This document shows positions 45,817 to 54,539 of a stretch of DNA of 64,000 nucleotides, one piece after another; position 1 is the first letter of the stretch, and the number at the start of each line of letters is the position of its first letter. The stretch is taken from assembly GCF_001425055.1 (NCBI RefSeq), contig NZ_LMDK01000016.1:285803-349802 (forward strand). Direction: 5' to 3'. This DNA is from Pelomonas sp. Root1237. Lineage in GTDB: Bacteria; Pseudomonadota; Gammaproteobacteria; Burkholderiales; Burkholderiaceae_C. Below the pieces are notes generated by a model, which saw only the letters and a list, made by a program, of their open reading frames with translations, was not told where the DNA came from and ran no database searches. The translations under genes and the position numbers were made by a program.

Positions 45817-46533
45817 ATGACTGCAGACGTTTCCCTGTGGCCGCTGATCGGCGTCGCCGTCGTCATCGTCGGCTTCGTGCTGCGCTTCAACCCCGTCCTC
45901 GTCGTCGCGGTGGCCGGCATCGCGACCGGCCTCGCGGCCAAGCTGCCGCCGGACCTCATCCTCGCCAAGCTCGGCACCGGCTTCGTAAAGACGCGCAACC
46001 TGCCGCTGACCCTGCTGCTGCCCCTGCCCATCATCGGCCTGCTGGAGCGCCACGGCCTGCGCGAACGTGCCCAGACTTGGATCGCAGGCATACGCTCGGC
46101 GACGGCGGGCCGTCTGCTGGTCGTCTACCTCTTCATCCGCGAGACCGCCGCGGCGCTGGGCCTGACGTCGCTGGGCGGCCATGCCCCGATGGTTCGGCCC
46201 CTGGTCGCGCCCATGACCGAAGCCGCCGCCGAGAAGACCCACGGCCCCGTGCCGCAGGCCGTGCGCGACAAGTGGAAGGCCATGGCCGCAGCGACCGACA
46301 ACGTCGGCCTCTTTTTCGGCGAGGACATCTTCGTCGCCTTCGGCTCCATCGTGCTGATGCAGACCTTCCTGGCCGAGAACGGCATCGTCACCGACCCGCT
46401 GCACATCGCCCTCTGGGGCATCCCGACCGCCATCGCCGCCTTCGTCATCCACGCCGCGCGGCTGATCCGGATGGACCATCGCCTGCCGCAGGACATCGCC
46501 CGCGCCCGTGCTGAAGAGGAAGCCAAGCCATGA
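45817..46533 (+). CDS. 5-oxoproline transporter subunit, DUF969 family
   Basis: A 238-residue membrane protein with about five helices (for example PLIGVAVVIVGFVLRFNPV, NLPLTLLLPLPIIGLLERHG). DUF969 and DUF979 proteins always occur as a pair next to pxp genes and are thought to form a 5-oxoproline permease. It starts 14 bp after pxpA and overlaps the DUF979 gene by 4 bp. The function is assigned from conserved context. Confidence 0.85.
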   Translation: MTADVSLWPLIGVAVVIVGFVLRFNPVLVVAVAGIATGLAAKLPPDLILAKLGTGFVKTRNLPLTLLLPLPIIGLLERHGLRERAQTWIAGIRSATAGRLLVVYLFIRETAAALGLTSLGGHAPMVRPLVAPMTEAAAEKTHGPVPQAVRDKWKAMAAATDNVGLFFGEDIFVAFGSIVLMQTFLAENGIVTDPLHIALWGIPTAIAAFVIHAARLIRMDHRLPQDIARARAEEEAKP

Positions 46534-47489
46534 CCGCCCTCCTCAAGCTCGACCAGCTCTTCCTGCTGACCGGCGCCGCGCTGCTCATCGTCGCCTGGCT
46601 GACCTGCCGCGACCACAGCAACCCGCGGCGCTGGAGCAGCGGCCTGCTCTGGGCCTTGTGGGCCGTCATCTACCTGGTCGGCGACAACCTGCCGCCCGTC
46701 GTCTGCGGGTTGATCGTCCTCATGCTTGCCGCACTCGGCGGCCTGGGCGGCGTGTCCTTCGGCAAGCATCCGGCACGCGAGCCCGCCGAGCGCCAGGCCA
46801 GCGCGGCGCGCCTGGGCAACAAGCTCTTCCTGCCCATCCTGGCCATCACGACACTGGCGCTGGTCGGCACGCTGACCTTGAAGGACGTCCACGTCGGCGG
46901 CCTGCTGCTCGTCGAACCCAAGAACGTCACGCTGATCAGCGTCGGCCTCGGCGCACTGGTCGGCCTGGTTGGCGCCTTGTGGATGACGCGCGAACGTCCC
47001 ATGCAGGCCCTGCGCGAGGCGCGCCGCCTGCTGGAGACCATGGGGCCGGCGGTCCTGCTGCCGCAGCTGCTGGCCACGCTGGGCCTGTTGTTCACCGATG
47101 CTGGTGTCGGCAAGGCCGTGGCCCATCTCACCACCAGCTATATCCCCGTCGACAACGCCTTGTTCGCGGTGGCAGCCTACGCCCTGGGCATGGCGCTGTT
47201 CACCATGGTCATGGGCAATGCTTTCGCGGCCTTCCCGGTCATGACGGCCGGCATCGGCATCCCCATCCTGCTTGGCATGCACCACGGCAACCCGGCCGTG
47301 ATGGCCGCCATCGGCATGTTCTGCGGCTACTGCGGCACACTGATGACGCCCATGGCCGCCAACTTCAACATCATCCCCGCCGCCCTGCTCGAGCTGAAGG
47401 ACAAGAACGCCGTCATCCGCGCGCAATGGCCCACGGCGCTGATGCTGCTGGGCGTCAACATCGTCCTCCTCAAGGTGCTGATGTTCTGA
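46530..47489 (+). CDS. 5-oxoproline transporter subunit, DUF979 family
   Basis: A 319-residue membrane protein with about eight to ten helices. Recognisable parts are FLLTGAALLIVAWLTCRDH at the start and NAFAAFPVMTAGIGIPILLG and FCGYCGTLMTPMAANFNIIP near the end. It is the partner of the DUF969 protein. Its stop overlaps the start of the DUF72 gene (TGATG), placing that gene in the same transcript. Confidence 0.85.
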   Translation: MTALLKLDQLFLLTGAALLIVAWLTCRDHSNPRRWSSGLLWALWAVIYLVGDNLPPVVCGLIVLMLAALGGLGGVSFGKHPAREPAERQASAARLGNKLFLPILAITTLALVGTLTLKDVHVGGLLLVEPKNVTLISVGLGALVGLVGALWMTRERPMQALREARRLLETMGPAVLLPQLLATLGLLFTDAGVGKAVAHLTTSYIPVDNALFAVAAYALGMALFTMVMGNAFAAFPVMTAGIGIPILLGMHHGNPAVMAAIGMFCGYCGTLMTPMAANFNIIPAALLELKDKNAVIRAQWPTALMLLGVNIVLLKVLMF

Positions 47490-48472
47490 TGCAGGACGAG
47501 CTGTTCGGCGGCCCGCCCGAGAAGCGGCCGCGCGGTGTGCAACCCGCGCCGCCGGTGCCCGAAGACCTGGCGCTGGCAGCAAGTCTGTCGCCACACATCC
47601 ATCTCGGCACGTCGACCTGGAGCTACCCCGGCTGGGAGGGGCTGGTCTGGGCTGGCAGGCACAGCGAGGCGACGCTGTCCAAGACCGGCCTCACGGCCTA
47701 TGCCGCCCACCCGCTGCTGCGCGCCGTGGGCATCGACCGCGGCTTCTACCGGCCGATTGCGGCCAGCGACTTCGAGCGCCACGCGCAGCAGGTGCCCAAG
47801 GGCTTTCGATTCACGGTCAAGGCACCCAGCCTCGTCACGGATGCGCTGCTGCGCAGCGAGGACGGACGCGGCCAGGAACTCAACCCGCTGTTCCTGGATC
47901 CGACGGCGGCAATGCAGGATTTCATCGAGCCCGCTTTCGAAGGCCTGAGCGCCACGATAGGCGCCCTCGTCTTCCAGCTCAGCCCCTTGCCCGGGCCGCT
48001 GCTTGCGCGCATGAGCGAGCAGTTCGACCGGCTGCATGCACTGCTGCTGGCCCTGCCCAAGCCACCCGCCGGCGTCATCGCTGTCGAGGTGCGCGACGCG
48101 GCCTGGCTGACTCCGGATCTCGCGGCCCTGCTGCGCGACACGGGCGCGCGCTACTGCGTCGGCCTGCATCCCAAGCTGCCGCCGCTGGCCGAGCAACTGC
48201 CGCTGCTGCGCGCGCTGTGGCCGGGGCCGCTGGTGGTGCGATGGAACCTGAACCGCCTGCACGGCCCCTATGGCTACGAAGAGGCCGAGAAGCGCTATGG
48301 CGAGTTCAACGAGATGCTGGACCCCGACTCCGAGACGCGCGCCGAATTGGCCCGCATCATCCGCGGCACCGCGGGCGCCGGGCAGGACGCCTTCATCACC
48401 ATTTCCAACAAGGCCGAAGGCTCGGCGCCGCTGAGCGTTCGGGCACTCGCTCAAGCCATCGTCGACGGCTGA
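47489..48472 (+). CDS. DUF72 family protein
   Basis: A 327-residue TIM-barrel-like DUF72 protein: HLGTSTWSYPGWEGLVWAGR at the N-terminus, FRFTVKAPSLVTDALL, IAVEVRDAAWLT and GPLVVRWNLNRLHGPYGYEEA. DUF72 (YecE) proteins have no settled function; some are linked to DNA or cofactor chemistry by context. It is coupled to the DUF979 gene by a TGATG overlap, which is not a usual pxp partner, so the link may be positional only. Confidence 0.85.
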   Translation: MQDELFGGPPEKRPRGVQPAPPVPEDLALAASLSPHIHLGTSTWSYPGWEGLVWAGRHSEATLSKTGLTAYAAHPLLRAVGIDRGFYRPIAASDFERHAQQVPKGFRFTVKAPSLVTDALLRSEDGRGQELNPLFLDPTAAMQDFIEPAFEGLSATIGALVFQLSPLPGPLLARMSEQFDRLHALLLALPKPPAGVIAVEVRDAAWLTPDLAALLRDTGARYCVGLHPKLPPLAEQLPLLRALWPGPLVVRWNLNRLHGPYGYEEAEKRYGEFNEMLDPDSETRAELARIIRGTAGAGQDAFITISNKAEGSAPLSVRALAQAIVDG

Positions 48473-48473
48473 C

Positions 48474-48662
48474 TCAGCGCTTGGCCGGCAGCTGGGGCTC
48501 CGGCAGATTGCCGCCCTCTGCTTCCCAGCGACTGACATCTTCGCGATGCTGCTTACCGTCGTGGCGCACGCGGCGTTGGTGATGCTTCTGGCCCAGGTGC
48601 TGGACCAGCTTCATGGTCAGGGCCGAGGTGGCGAGGACGGCAAGAACGGGCTTGAGGATCAT
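48474..48662 (-). CDS. Small hypothetical protein, 62 aa
   Basis: A short protein with a hydrophobic start (MILKPVLAVLATSALTMKLV) and a basic, His-rich middle (HLGQKHHQRRVRHDGKQH). A clear GGAGG ribosome site precedes the ATG. It ends 2 bp from the DUF72 stop, convergently. It could be a small membrane-anchored protein. No family recognised. Confidence 0.5.
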   Translation of the reverse strand: MILKPVLAVLATSALTMKLVQHLGQKHHQRRVRHDGKQHREDVSRWEAEGGNLPEPQLPAKR

Positions 48663-48754
48663 GGTGGCCTCCGCTGGCAGGGGTTGCTTGATCGTGGTCG
48701 ATCCGCAACCACGCGCCCGTCGGCCGCCAGCTTCAAGGGCTGTAGGAGCAGACC

Positions 48755-49297
48755 TCAGCCCTGCAGCGGCCAACGTGCAATGACGTCATGCTGCGTCAGG
48801 CCCTGGGGGCTGGAAACGAGGACGAGCTCGCTCGCCGTCCAGCCCGCCAGGTCGACCTCCCAGGCAGGCGCCGGGCGCTTGTCGTAGCGCAGCGTCAGAT
48901 GGGGCTCATAGTCCTTCACTGCCGGCAGGCCATGGTCGACCAGTCGATCAGCCAGCGCGTCGCGCAGCTCGCGCACCGCCTCCAGGCTCTGGCCGCCGGT
49001 CAGGACGAAGGGGTGCTGGCGTGCGCCTTCGCGACCCCAGCTCGCAAAGCGCTCGAAGCCGACGTCGAAGGCCGGCCAGACAAGCTCGGCCGCCGCGCGC
49101 ATCGCCTGCGCCACGAGCTGCGGGTCAGGCTCACCCTCGAAGCGGCCGAAGTAGTGCAGCGTGATGTGGAAGATGCGGCTCGGCCTGAACCGCGGCACGA
49201 GGCCGCGCGCCACATGTTCGGCGGCTGCGGCGCGCGCAATGCGCTCGGCCGCCTGTTCATCCGGCCGCAGCGCGAAGAAGAGCTTGTGGCCGGCCAC
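48755..49297 (-). CDS. thpR: RNA 2',3'-cyclic phosphodiesterase (2H family)
   Basis: A ~180-residue 2H phosphoesterase (LigT/ThpR). The two catalytic H-x-T-x motifs are present: IFHITLHYFGRF and EPHLTLRYDK. The N-terminus HKLFFALRPDEQAAERI is standard. It opens 2',3'-cyclic phosphates and can ligate tRNA halves in vitro. The GTG at 49297 gives the normal length but has weak ribosome-site support. A small membrane protein gene ends 4 bp upstream in the same direction. Confidence 0.87.
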   Translation of the reverse strand: MAGHKLFFALRPDEQAAERIARAAAAEHVARGLVPRFRPSRIFHITLHYFGRFEGEPDPQLVAQAMRAAAELVWPAFDVGFERFASWGREGARQHPFVLTGGQSLEAVRELRDALADRLVDHGLPAVKDYEPHLTLRYDKRPAPAWEVDLAGWTASELVLVSSPQGLTQHDVIARWPLQG

Positions 49298-49301
49298 GGC
49301 C

Positions 49302-49517
49302 TCAATTGGTGGCAGCGGAGGCGGCCTCGGCCGCACGCTTGGCGGCTTCGTCGATGCTGCTCTGCACCTGCTCGCCAACGGCCTTTGGCATGGGCAGGGC
49401 GGCACTGGCCGCCGGTGAACCAGGCGGCGGCTTCAAGGCCGAGGCCTGCTTCTTGACCAGCGACAGCACGATGGCCGCGACGATGACGAGGGCGAGAAGG
49501 CTGAAGGCTGCGCGCAT
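49302..49517 (-). CDS. Small membrane protein, 71 aa
   Basis: A 71-residue protein with one N-terminal helix (MRAAFSLLALVIVAAIVLSL), then a short linker and an Ala/Lys-rich helical tail (IDEAAKRAAEAASAATN). A GGAGC site precedes the ATG. It probably shares a transcript with thpR. Its first ~19 codons are duplicated at 56561-56617, the other end of a 7.1-kb segment. Function unknown. Confidence 0.65.
   Translation of the reverse strand: MRAAFSLLALVIVAAIVLSLVKKQASALKPPPGSPAASAALPMPKAVGEQVQSSIDEAAKRAAEAASAATN
49461..49500 (+). repeat. 40-bp direct repeat, left copy
   Basis: Positions 49461-49500 (begins CGACAGCACGATGGCCGCGA) match 56561-56600 at 39 of 40 bases, exactly 7100 bp away in the same orientation. 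The left copy is the 5' coding end of the 71-aa membrane protein gene, read on the minus strand. Confidence 0.9.
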
Positions 49518-49620
49518 GAATTGCTCCGTGAAGGCGCGGCAGCTTAACGCTCCGGCCGCGAACCCTGAAGCCCACGTGCCACGCAACGCTGCCGCAACGC
49601 CTGGCCACCACAGTCGCTGC

Positions 49621-49833
49621 ATGTCGATGGACGAGAACACCACCCGGCTGCGAGCACTCGCGGCGCCGCGCTGCGGTCTGCTCACCTGGTGGGCACCGGG
49701 GCCGGGTGCGTTCAGCGCCCGCGTGGTGCTGGACGATGGCAGCCAGCGCGACTTCGACAGCCCCTTCGAGCTGGCGCGCTTCCTGAGCACCCCTATGTCG
49801 AATGCACCGGCCACGTCGAGCGGCCTGCGCTGA
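49621..49833 (+). CDS. Small hypothetical protein, 70 aa
   Basis: A 70-residue cytosolic protein, MSMDENTTRLRALAAPRCGL, then LTWWAPGPGAFSARVVLDDG and an FDSPFELARFLSTP segment. The composition looks like a folded small domain and not a shadow frame. It ends 18 bp before the large SARP regulator, so the two may be co-expressed. No ribosome site of note and no family recognised. Confidence 0.5.
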   Translation: MSMDENTTRLRALAAPRCGLLTWWAPGPGAFSARVVLDDGSQRDFDSPFELARFLSTPMSNAPATSSGLR

Positions 49834-49850
49834 CCTCGCACAATCCGCGC

Positions 49851-52800
49851 ATGCAAGAACCGTCGGGTGCCGAGCTGGAGTTGCGCGTGTTGGGGCCGGT
49901 GCGCCTTTGGCGCGGTGGCCATCCCGTGGCGTTGACGAACCGCAAGACGCAGGCGCTGCTGCTGGTGCTCGCGCTGGACGGCGGCGCCAGCCGCCCGCAT
50001 TTGTGCGCGCTGCTGTGGCCGGATCTGGACGAACCCAGCGCGCGCCGCAACCTGCGCCGCGAGTTGGCGCGGCTGCGCGAGGCGGGCGTGCCCGAATCCT
50101 TTCGGGCCGATGACGACCATCTGCACCCTGGCGATACGCTGCGTTGCGACCTGCTGCTGGCCGAAGCCATGCCCGAGCTGGCGCTTGCGGGCTGGCCGGG
50201 CGAGCTGGCGGACGGCCTGCAGCTGGACGACGCGCCGCAGTTCGCGCCGTGGCTGAGCGCCGCGCGCGAGCGGGCACTGCGACTGCGGCTGCGCGCGCTG
50301 GAGGCCGCGGCCGCAGCCGCCGAGGTGCGCGCCGACCTGCCCGCCACGCTGGGCTATGTGCAGACCCTGCTGAGCGAGGACGGCCTGCAGGAGCGGCATC
50401 ACCGCCAGGCCATGCGCCTGCTGGCTGCCACTGGCCAGCGCGAGGCGGCATTGCGCCAGTTTGAGCGCTGCCAGGCCATGCTGGCGGCCGAGCTGGGGCT
50501 GGCGCCCATGCCCGAGACCGTGGCGCTGGCGCAGTCGCTGCGCGGCAGCGCGCCGGCTGCCCCGCCCTTGCCCATCCGCCCCCCGCAGGCCTGGCCGGAG
50601 CGCCTGCCCTTCGTCGGCCGGGCCACCGAGGTGGCGCGGCTGCAAGGCGCCTGGGCGCGCCGCACCGCAGTCGTCATCGTCGGCGAGGCTGGCGTCGGCA
50701 AGACCCGCCTGGCCACCGATTTCGCGGCCTCGCAGGGCGCCTATGCGCTGGTGCGCTGCCGCAGCGGCGACCATGACATCGCCTTCGGTGCCTGTGCCCG
50801 CGTGCTGCGCGTGCTGGCTGGCGAGCCGCCCGACCTGCGCGGGCTGGACGACTGGATCGTGGCCGAAGTGACCCGGCTGCTGCCCGAACTGGGCCCGGCA
50901 CCGGCGCCGCTGCGCACGCAGGCCGAGCGGCTGCGCTTCGACGAGGCCTGCATCCAGGCCTGGCTGGCGCTGTCGCGCGGCGCCTTCGACGCCCTCGTGC
51001 TGGATGACTGGCAGCTGGCCGACCCCGCCAGCCGCACGCTGCTGGCCCGCGCCGCCGCACGCCGCCGCGAGGCCGGCTCGGAAGGCACCATCGAGCTGGT
51101 TTGCTGGCGCGGCGCCAGCGACGACCCCGAACTGCTGGGCTTCAGCGCGGCACTCGCGGCCGAGACGGTCGCGCTCGGTCCCTTGTCGGCGGAAGCGGTG
51201 TACGAGCTGGTGCGCCAATTGTCCGGCGCCGCCGACCCGGTGCGCTTTGCCGAGCGCCTGTGCAGCGCCACCGGCGGCCACCCCTACTTCATCTCGGAGA
51301 CGCTGCGCGACCTGGCCGAGACTGCGGTGCTGGACGTCGACGAGCAAGGCCGCTGGCGCACTCCGTTCGACGCCGTGACGCAGGACTACCGCGAGCTGCC
51401 CATGCCCGCCAGCGTGCGCGAGGCCGTGCTGGCGCGGGTGCGCCGACTGGACGCGCAGACGGCACGCCTGCTCGAAGCGGCCGCGCTGGCCGGTGAGCCT
51501 TTCGGTGCCGCCTGGCTGGCCTCGGCCTGCGCGCTGTCGGAACTCGAGACGGTGCAGGCGCTGGAGCAGGCAGCACGCGCCCAGCTCGTGCGGGCCCATG
51601 CGGCCGGCGGCTATGCCTGGGCGCACGACCTGGCACGCCAGGCGCTGGACTCGGCCCTGGAGCCGGTGCGGCGGCGCCTGGTGCACCACCGCCTGGCGCT
51701 GGGGGCCGAAGCGCTGGGCGCAACCGCCGAGGCCGCGCGCCATTTCGAAGCCTGCGGCGAGCCCCGACGTGCCGTCGCCCACCGGCTGGCCGCTGGCGAT
51801 GCCGCCCGCGCGCTGGCGGCACTGGGCGAAGCGGCGCGGCACTGGCAACACGGCTTGGCCGACGAGCCGACGCCGCCCCAGGCCGCCATGCTGCTGGCCC
51901 GTTTGCTGGAGGCTGAAAACGGCCTGGGCCGCCGCACCGAGGCCGAGGCCTGCCGGCAACGCCTGGAAGACCTGCGCGCAGGCACCGCACTGCCGCCCGA
52001 TGTCGAGGTGGACGCGGGCCACGCTCTCGCCCGCTATCTCGTGCGCGGCGAGGGCGCCCAGGCCGCACTCGCCCTGCTCGACGCGCTGCCCCTGCCGACC
52101 GACGACAGCCAGCGGCTGCGCGGCTTGTCGCTGCGCATGGACGCGCTGCAACGGCACGGCCGCATCGACGAGGCTCGCATGCTGGGCGATGAGGCGCTGG
52201 CCCTCGTCCACCCCGCCCACCCCGAGCGCGCGGAGCTGCTGGCATCGCTGGCCATGCTGGAGTTCTCCGCCGCGCATTTCGATGCGGCTGTCACGCGTGC
52301 CGACCAGTTCGTCACCGCCAGCCGGCAGCGCGGCGACGGCATGCTAATCGCCCGCAGCCTGCAATTGCGCGGCGCCTTCCAGGCCGAGCGCGGCAACGTG
52401 GACGCCGCCGAGGCCGACCTGCGTGAAGCCGCCGCGCTGGCCGGGCGCTTTGGCAACCGGCCCACGCAGCTGTTCTCCCTGTACAACCTGGCGGTCACTT
52501 TCCTGCAGCAAACGCGCCCCGGCGACGCGCTGCCGGTGGCCCTGGAAGGCTGGGCCTTGTGCGCCGACCAGAAGGGCAGCGAGGCCAGGACGATGTTCCG
52601 CGCGCTGTTCATCGACGCCTATTTCATGCTCGGCGACTGGGGCCGCACCTGGGCCCACATCGAGCCGGCCATCGACGAGATCATCGCCATCGGTCAGCCG
52701 ATGTCCATCGCCGGCATTGCGATGGCGGTGCTGGAGCCGATGGCGGTGCTGGGCCAGTGGCCACGCGCCGCGGCCCTGCTCGCGGCGCTGGACCACGATG

Positions 52801-53273
52801 CGCTGGCCCAGTCGCCGCAGGCTGGGCAGCCGGTCTGGCTGGCTTGCGCGGTGGGCGCGCTGCTGCGCGGTGAGGTGAGTGAAGCGCGAAGCTGGTTGCG
52901 GCGCCTGGGGCCGCCCGACGAACTCGAGAACCCACGTGTCCGGCAGCGGCTCGCGCTCGTGGACGCCCAACGCTGTTGCTGCGAAGGCGACCTCGCCGGC
53001 GCGCTGGCGCGGTTGCCCGACGACGACGCGCCGGGCATGAACGACGAACTGAGGCTGCGCATGCTGGCGGTGCGCTGCCGCGCCGGTGCCGACGCGTCAC
53101 AGCTGGCTCTGGCCCGGGCGGTGCTCGATGACCCCCGCACCAACGCCACCGCCGCGCTGGAGCTGGCGCAGGCGCTGGGCGGCAAGGTGCTCGCAGCCCG
53201 GTTGGAACGCCTGGGCGCCAGCCTGGCCGACTGGCCCGAGATCCAGGCCAGCTTGCGCACCACCTGGCTCTGA
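49851..53273 (+). CDS. SARP-type regulator with AAA ATPase and TPR repeats
   Basis: A 1140-residue multidomain regulator. Residues about 9-100 form an OmpR-like winged helix (LRVLGPVRLWRGGHPVALTN, RRNLRRELARLREAG), and 100-235 a bacterial transcriptional activator (BTAD) domain. An AAA/NACHT-like ATPase starts at FVGRATEVARLQ, with Walker A GEAGVGKT (278-285) and Walker B in FDALVLDDWQLAD. The C-terminal ~600 residues are TPR-like helical repeats. This AfsR/SARP-plus-TPR design is common in actinomycetes and in some Burkholderiales, where the signal and targets are mostly unknown. The neighbouring PEP-CTERM protein and protease are natural target candidates. ATG 49851 lacks a strong ribosome site. 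Confidence 0.9.
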   Translation: MQEPSGAELELRVLGPVRLWRGGHPVALTNRKTQALLLVLALDGGASRPHLCALLWPDLDEPSARRNLRRELARLREAGVPESFRADDDHLHPGDTLRCDLLLAEAMPELALAGWPGELADGLQLDDAPQFAPWLSAARERALRLRLRALEAAAAAAEVRADLPATLGYVQTLLSEDGLQERHHRQAMRLLAATGQREAALRQFERCQAMLAAELGLAPMPETVALAQSLRGSAPAAPPLPIRPPQAWPERLPFVGRATEVARLQGAWARRTAVVIVGEAGVGKTRLATDFAASQGAYALVRCRSGDHDIAFGACARVLRVLAGEPPDLRGLDDWIVAEVTRLLPELGPAPAPLRTQAERLRFDEACIQAWLALSRGAFDALVLDDWQLADPASRTLLARAAARRREAGSEGTIELVCWRGASDDPELLGFSAALAAETVALGPLSAEAVYELVRQLSGAADPVRFAERLCSATGGHPYFISETLRDLAETAVLDVDEQGRWRTPFDAVTQDYRELPMPASVREAVLARVRRLDAQTARLLEAAALAGEPFGAAWLASACALSELETVQALEQAARAQLVRAHAAGGYAWAHDLARQALDSALEPVRRRLVHHRLALGAEALGATAEAARHFEACGEPRRAVAHRLAAGDAARALAALGEAARHWQHGLADEPTPPQAAMLLARLLEAENGLGRRTEAEACRQRLEDLRAGTALPPDVEVDAGHALARYLVRGEGAQAALALLDALPLPTDDSQRLRGLSLRMDALQRHGRIDEARMLGDEALALVHPAHPERAELLASLAMLEFSAAHFDAAVTRADQFVTASRQRGDGMLIARSLQLRGAFQAERGNVDAAEADLREAAALAGRFGNRPTQLFSLYNLAVTFLQQTRPGDALPVALEGWALCADQKGSEARTMFRALFIDAYFMLGDWGRTWAHIEPAIDEIIAIGQPMSIAGIAMAVLEPMAVLGQWPRAAALLAALDHDALAQSPQAGQPVWLACAVGALLRGEVSEARSWLRRLGPPDELENPRVRQRLALVDAQRCCCEGDLAGALARLPDDDAPGMNDELRLRMLAVRCRAGADASQLALARAVLDDPRTNATAALELAQALGGKVLAARLERLGASLADWPEIQASLRTTWL

Positions 53274-53342
53274 ACAGGCGCGCCGCAACGGCGCGGCAAC
53301 GGCCGCGTTCTACCGTGGCGGCACCGCATCTCGGAGCACGCC

Positions 53343-54383
53343 ATGAAACTGATCGCATTCCTGATGGCCGGCCTGCCGGCCGGCAGCGCCCAGACCGACA
53401 ACGGCATCGACTGGACCGTGGCTGCGGTCGTGCCTGAACCGTGGCTGGTGGGCAGGCTGGCCCGGCGCCGGCTGACAACACGCAGGGCGCCGTTACTGAT
53501 CAGATGCGCACGACTTGCCGCGGCGGCCTCATTGCTGACCCTGTCGCTTTCAGCGACGGCGGCCGGTGTCTTTGTGGAGGCGCTCCTGCTCACGCAAAGT
53601 GCCGACAACGTCATCACGACCGGCTCCTGCACACCCGGCAGCACCGCTTCTTTCGAGTGCGTGGGGTTCGGTCGGTTCATCGGGCTCGGCTCGCCAACGA
53701 CGGACGCCGGCACTGTGACCCATCTGCGTTCGGTATTCGACGCCGGCAACGTCTCGCAGGTGCCAAACTTCGTGATGAACGCCAGGGCACACGCATTCGC
53801 ATCCTTCGGCCAACTGCACGCGTCCACCTTCGTCCAGATTCAAGGTGCGGGCGGCAACGACGTCTCCATCGGTGGACGCGCCACGGCGCAATTGACGGAT
53901 CGCGTGACCATCAACTCGACCGTGCTGCCCGCCGGAACCCCCGTGTCGGTCAAGGTGTTGATGGACGTGAGCGGGCAAGGCGGCGGGCGGCTCTCCTTCG
54001 GCATCAACCAGTTCAATCAAAACGTGGACGTGTCGGACGATTTCGGCGGCGACGCGTTGAAGGACTACGAAACGACCTTCTCCGCCAAAGTGGGTGAAAA
54101 GGTCAGCGTCACCTATGGGCTCGTGGCCTTTACGCGAATGTTTTCCAACGGCTGGGGGCCAGGCGATGTGCTCAATGGGCGCAACAACAGTGCCGACTAC
54201 GGCAACTCCGCCTACCTCTACATGGGCGGCCTGGACCCCGCGCTGGGCATCACGCTGCAAAGCGACAGCGGCTTCACCTACGCCGTGCCATCGGCGGTGC
54301 CCGAACCTGTCGCGGCATGGCTGCTGCTGATCGGGCTGCCTGTGCTGGCGTGGCGAACTCGCAGGCCGAATCGTCGCGTTTGA
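53343..54383 (+). CDS. PEP-CTERM sorted surface protein
   Basis: A 346-residue secreted protein with a C-terminal PEP-CTERM signal: VPEPVAAWLLLIGLPVLAW followed by RTRRPNRRV. The core is beta-rich with no enzyme motif. The N-terminus is odd: MKLIAFLMAGLPAGSAQTDN looks like one signal peptide, then AAVVPEPWLVGRLARRR resembles a truncated PEP-CTERM end. A second signal peptide (LAAAASLLTLSLSATAAG) begins only at about residue 58. The true start may be the GTG at 53448; alternatively the frame joins the remains of a first PEP-CTERM gene to a second. Export would be through the exosortase system, not encoded here. Confidence 0.78.
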   Translation: MKLIAFLMAGLPAGSAQTDNGIDWTVAAVVPEPWLVGRLARRRLTTRRAPLLIRCARLAAAASLLTLSLSATAAGVFVEALLLTQSADNVITTGSCTPGSTASFECVGFGRFIGLGSPTTDAGTVTHLRSVFDAGNVSQVPNFVMNARAHAFASFGQLHASTFVQIQGAGGNDVSIGGRATAQLTDRVTINSTVLPAGTPVSVKVLMDVSGQGGGRLSFGINQFNQNVDVSDDFGGDALKDYETTFSAKVGEKVSVTYGLVAFTRMFSNGWGPGDVLNGRNNSADYGNSAYLYMGGLDPALGITLQSDSGFTYAVPSAVPEPVAAWLLLIGLPVLAWRTRRPNRRV

Positions 54384-54539
54384 AGGGCGTGGCGCGGGGT
54401 GCCGGGCCGACAGGCACAAGTCAGGCACCCGTCAGGCACTTCATCCTTCTTCACCCGCTCGATACCAGCCGGCAGCCTGCCCACCGCAGCATCCCTCGGC
54501 GGCCCAGCCTTCTTCGGGCCGTCACCAGAAGGGAGGCGT

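Noticed and set aside
49518-52277. Very long minus-strand frame extending the small 71-aa gene upstream
   Set aside because: It is antisense to the SARP regulator. Only the last part, from ATG 49517, has a ribosome site and coherent protein features.
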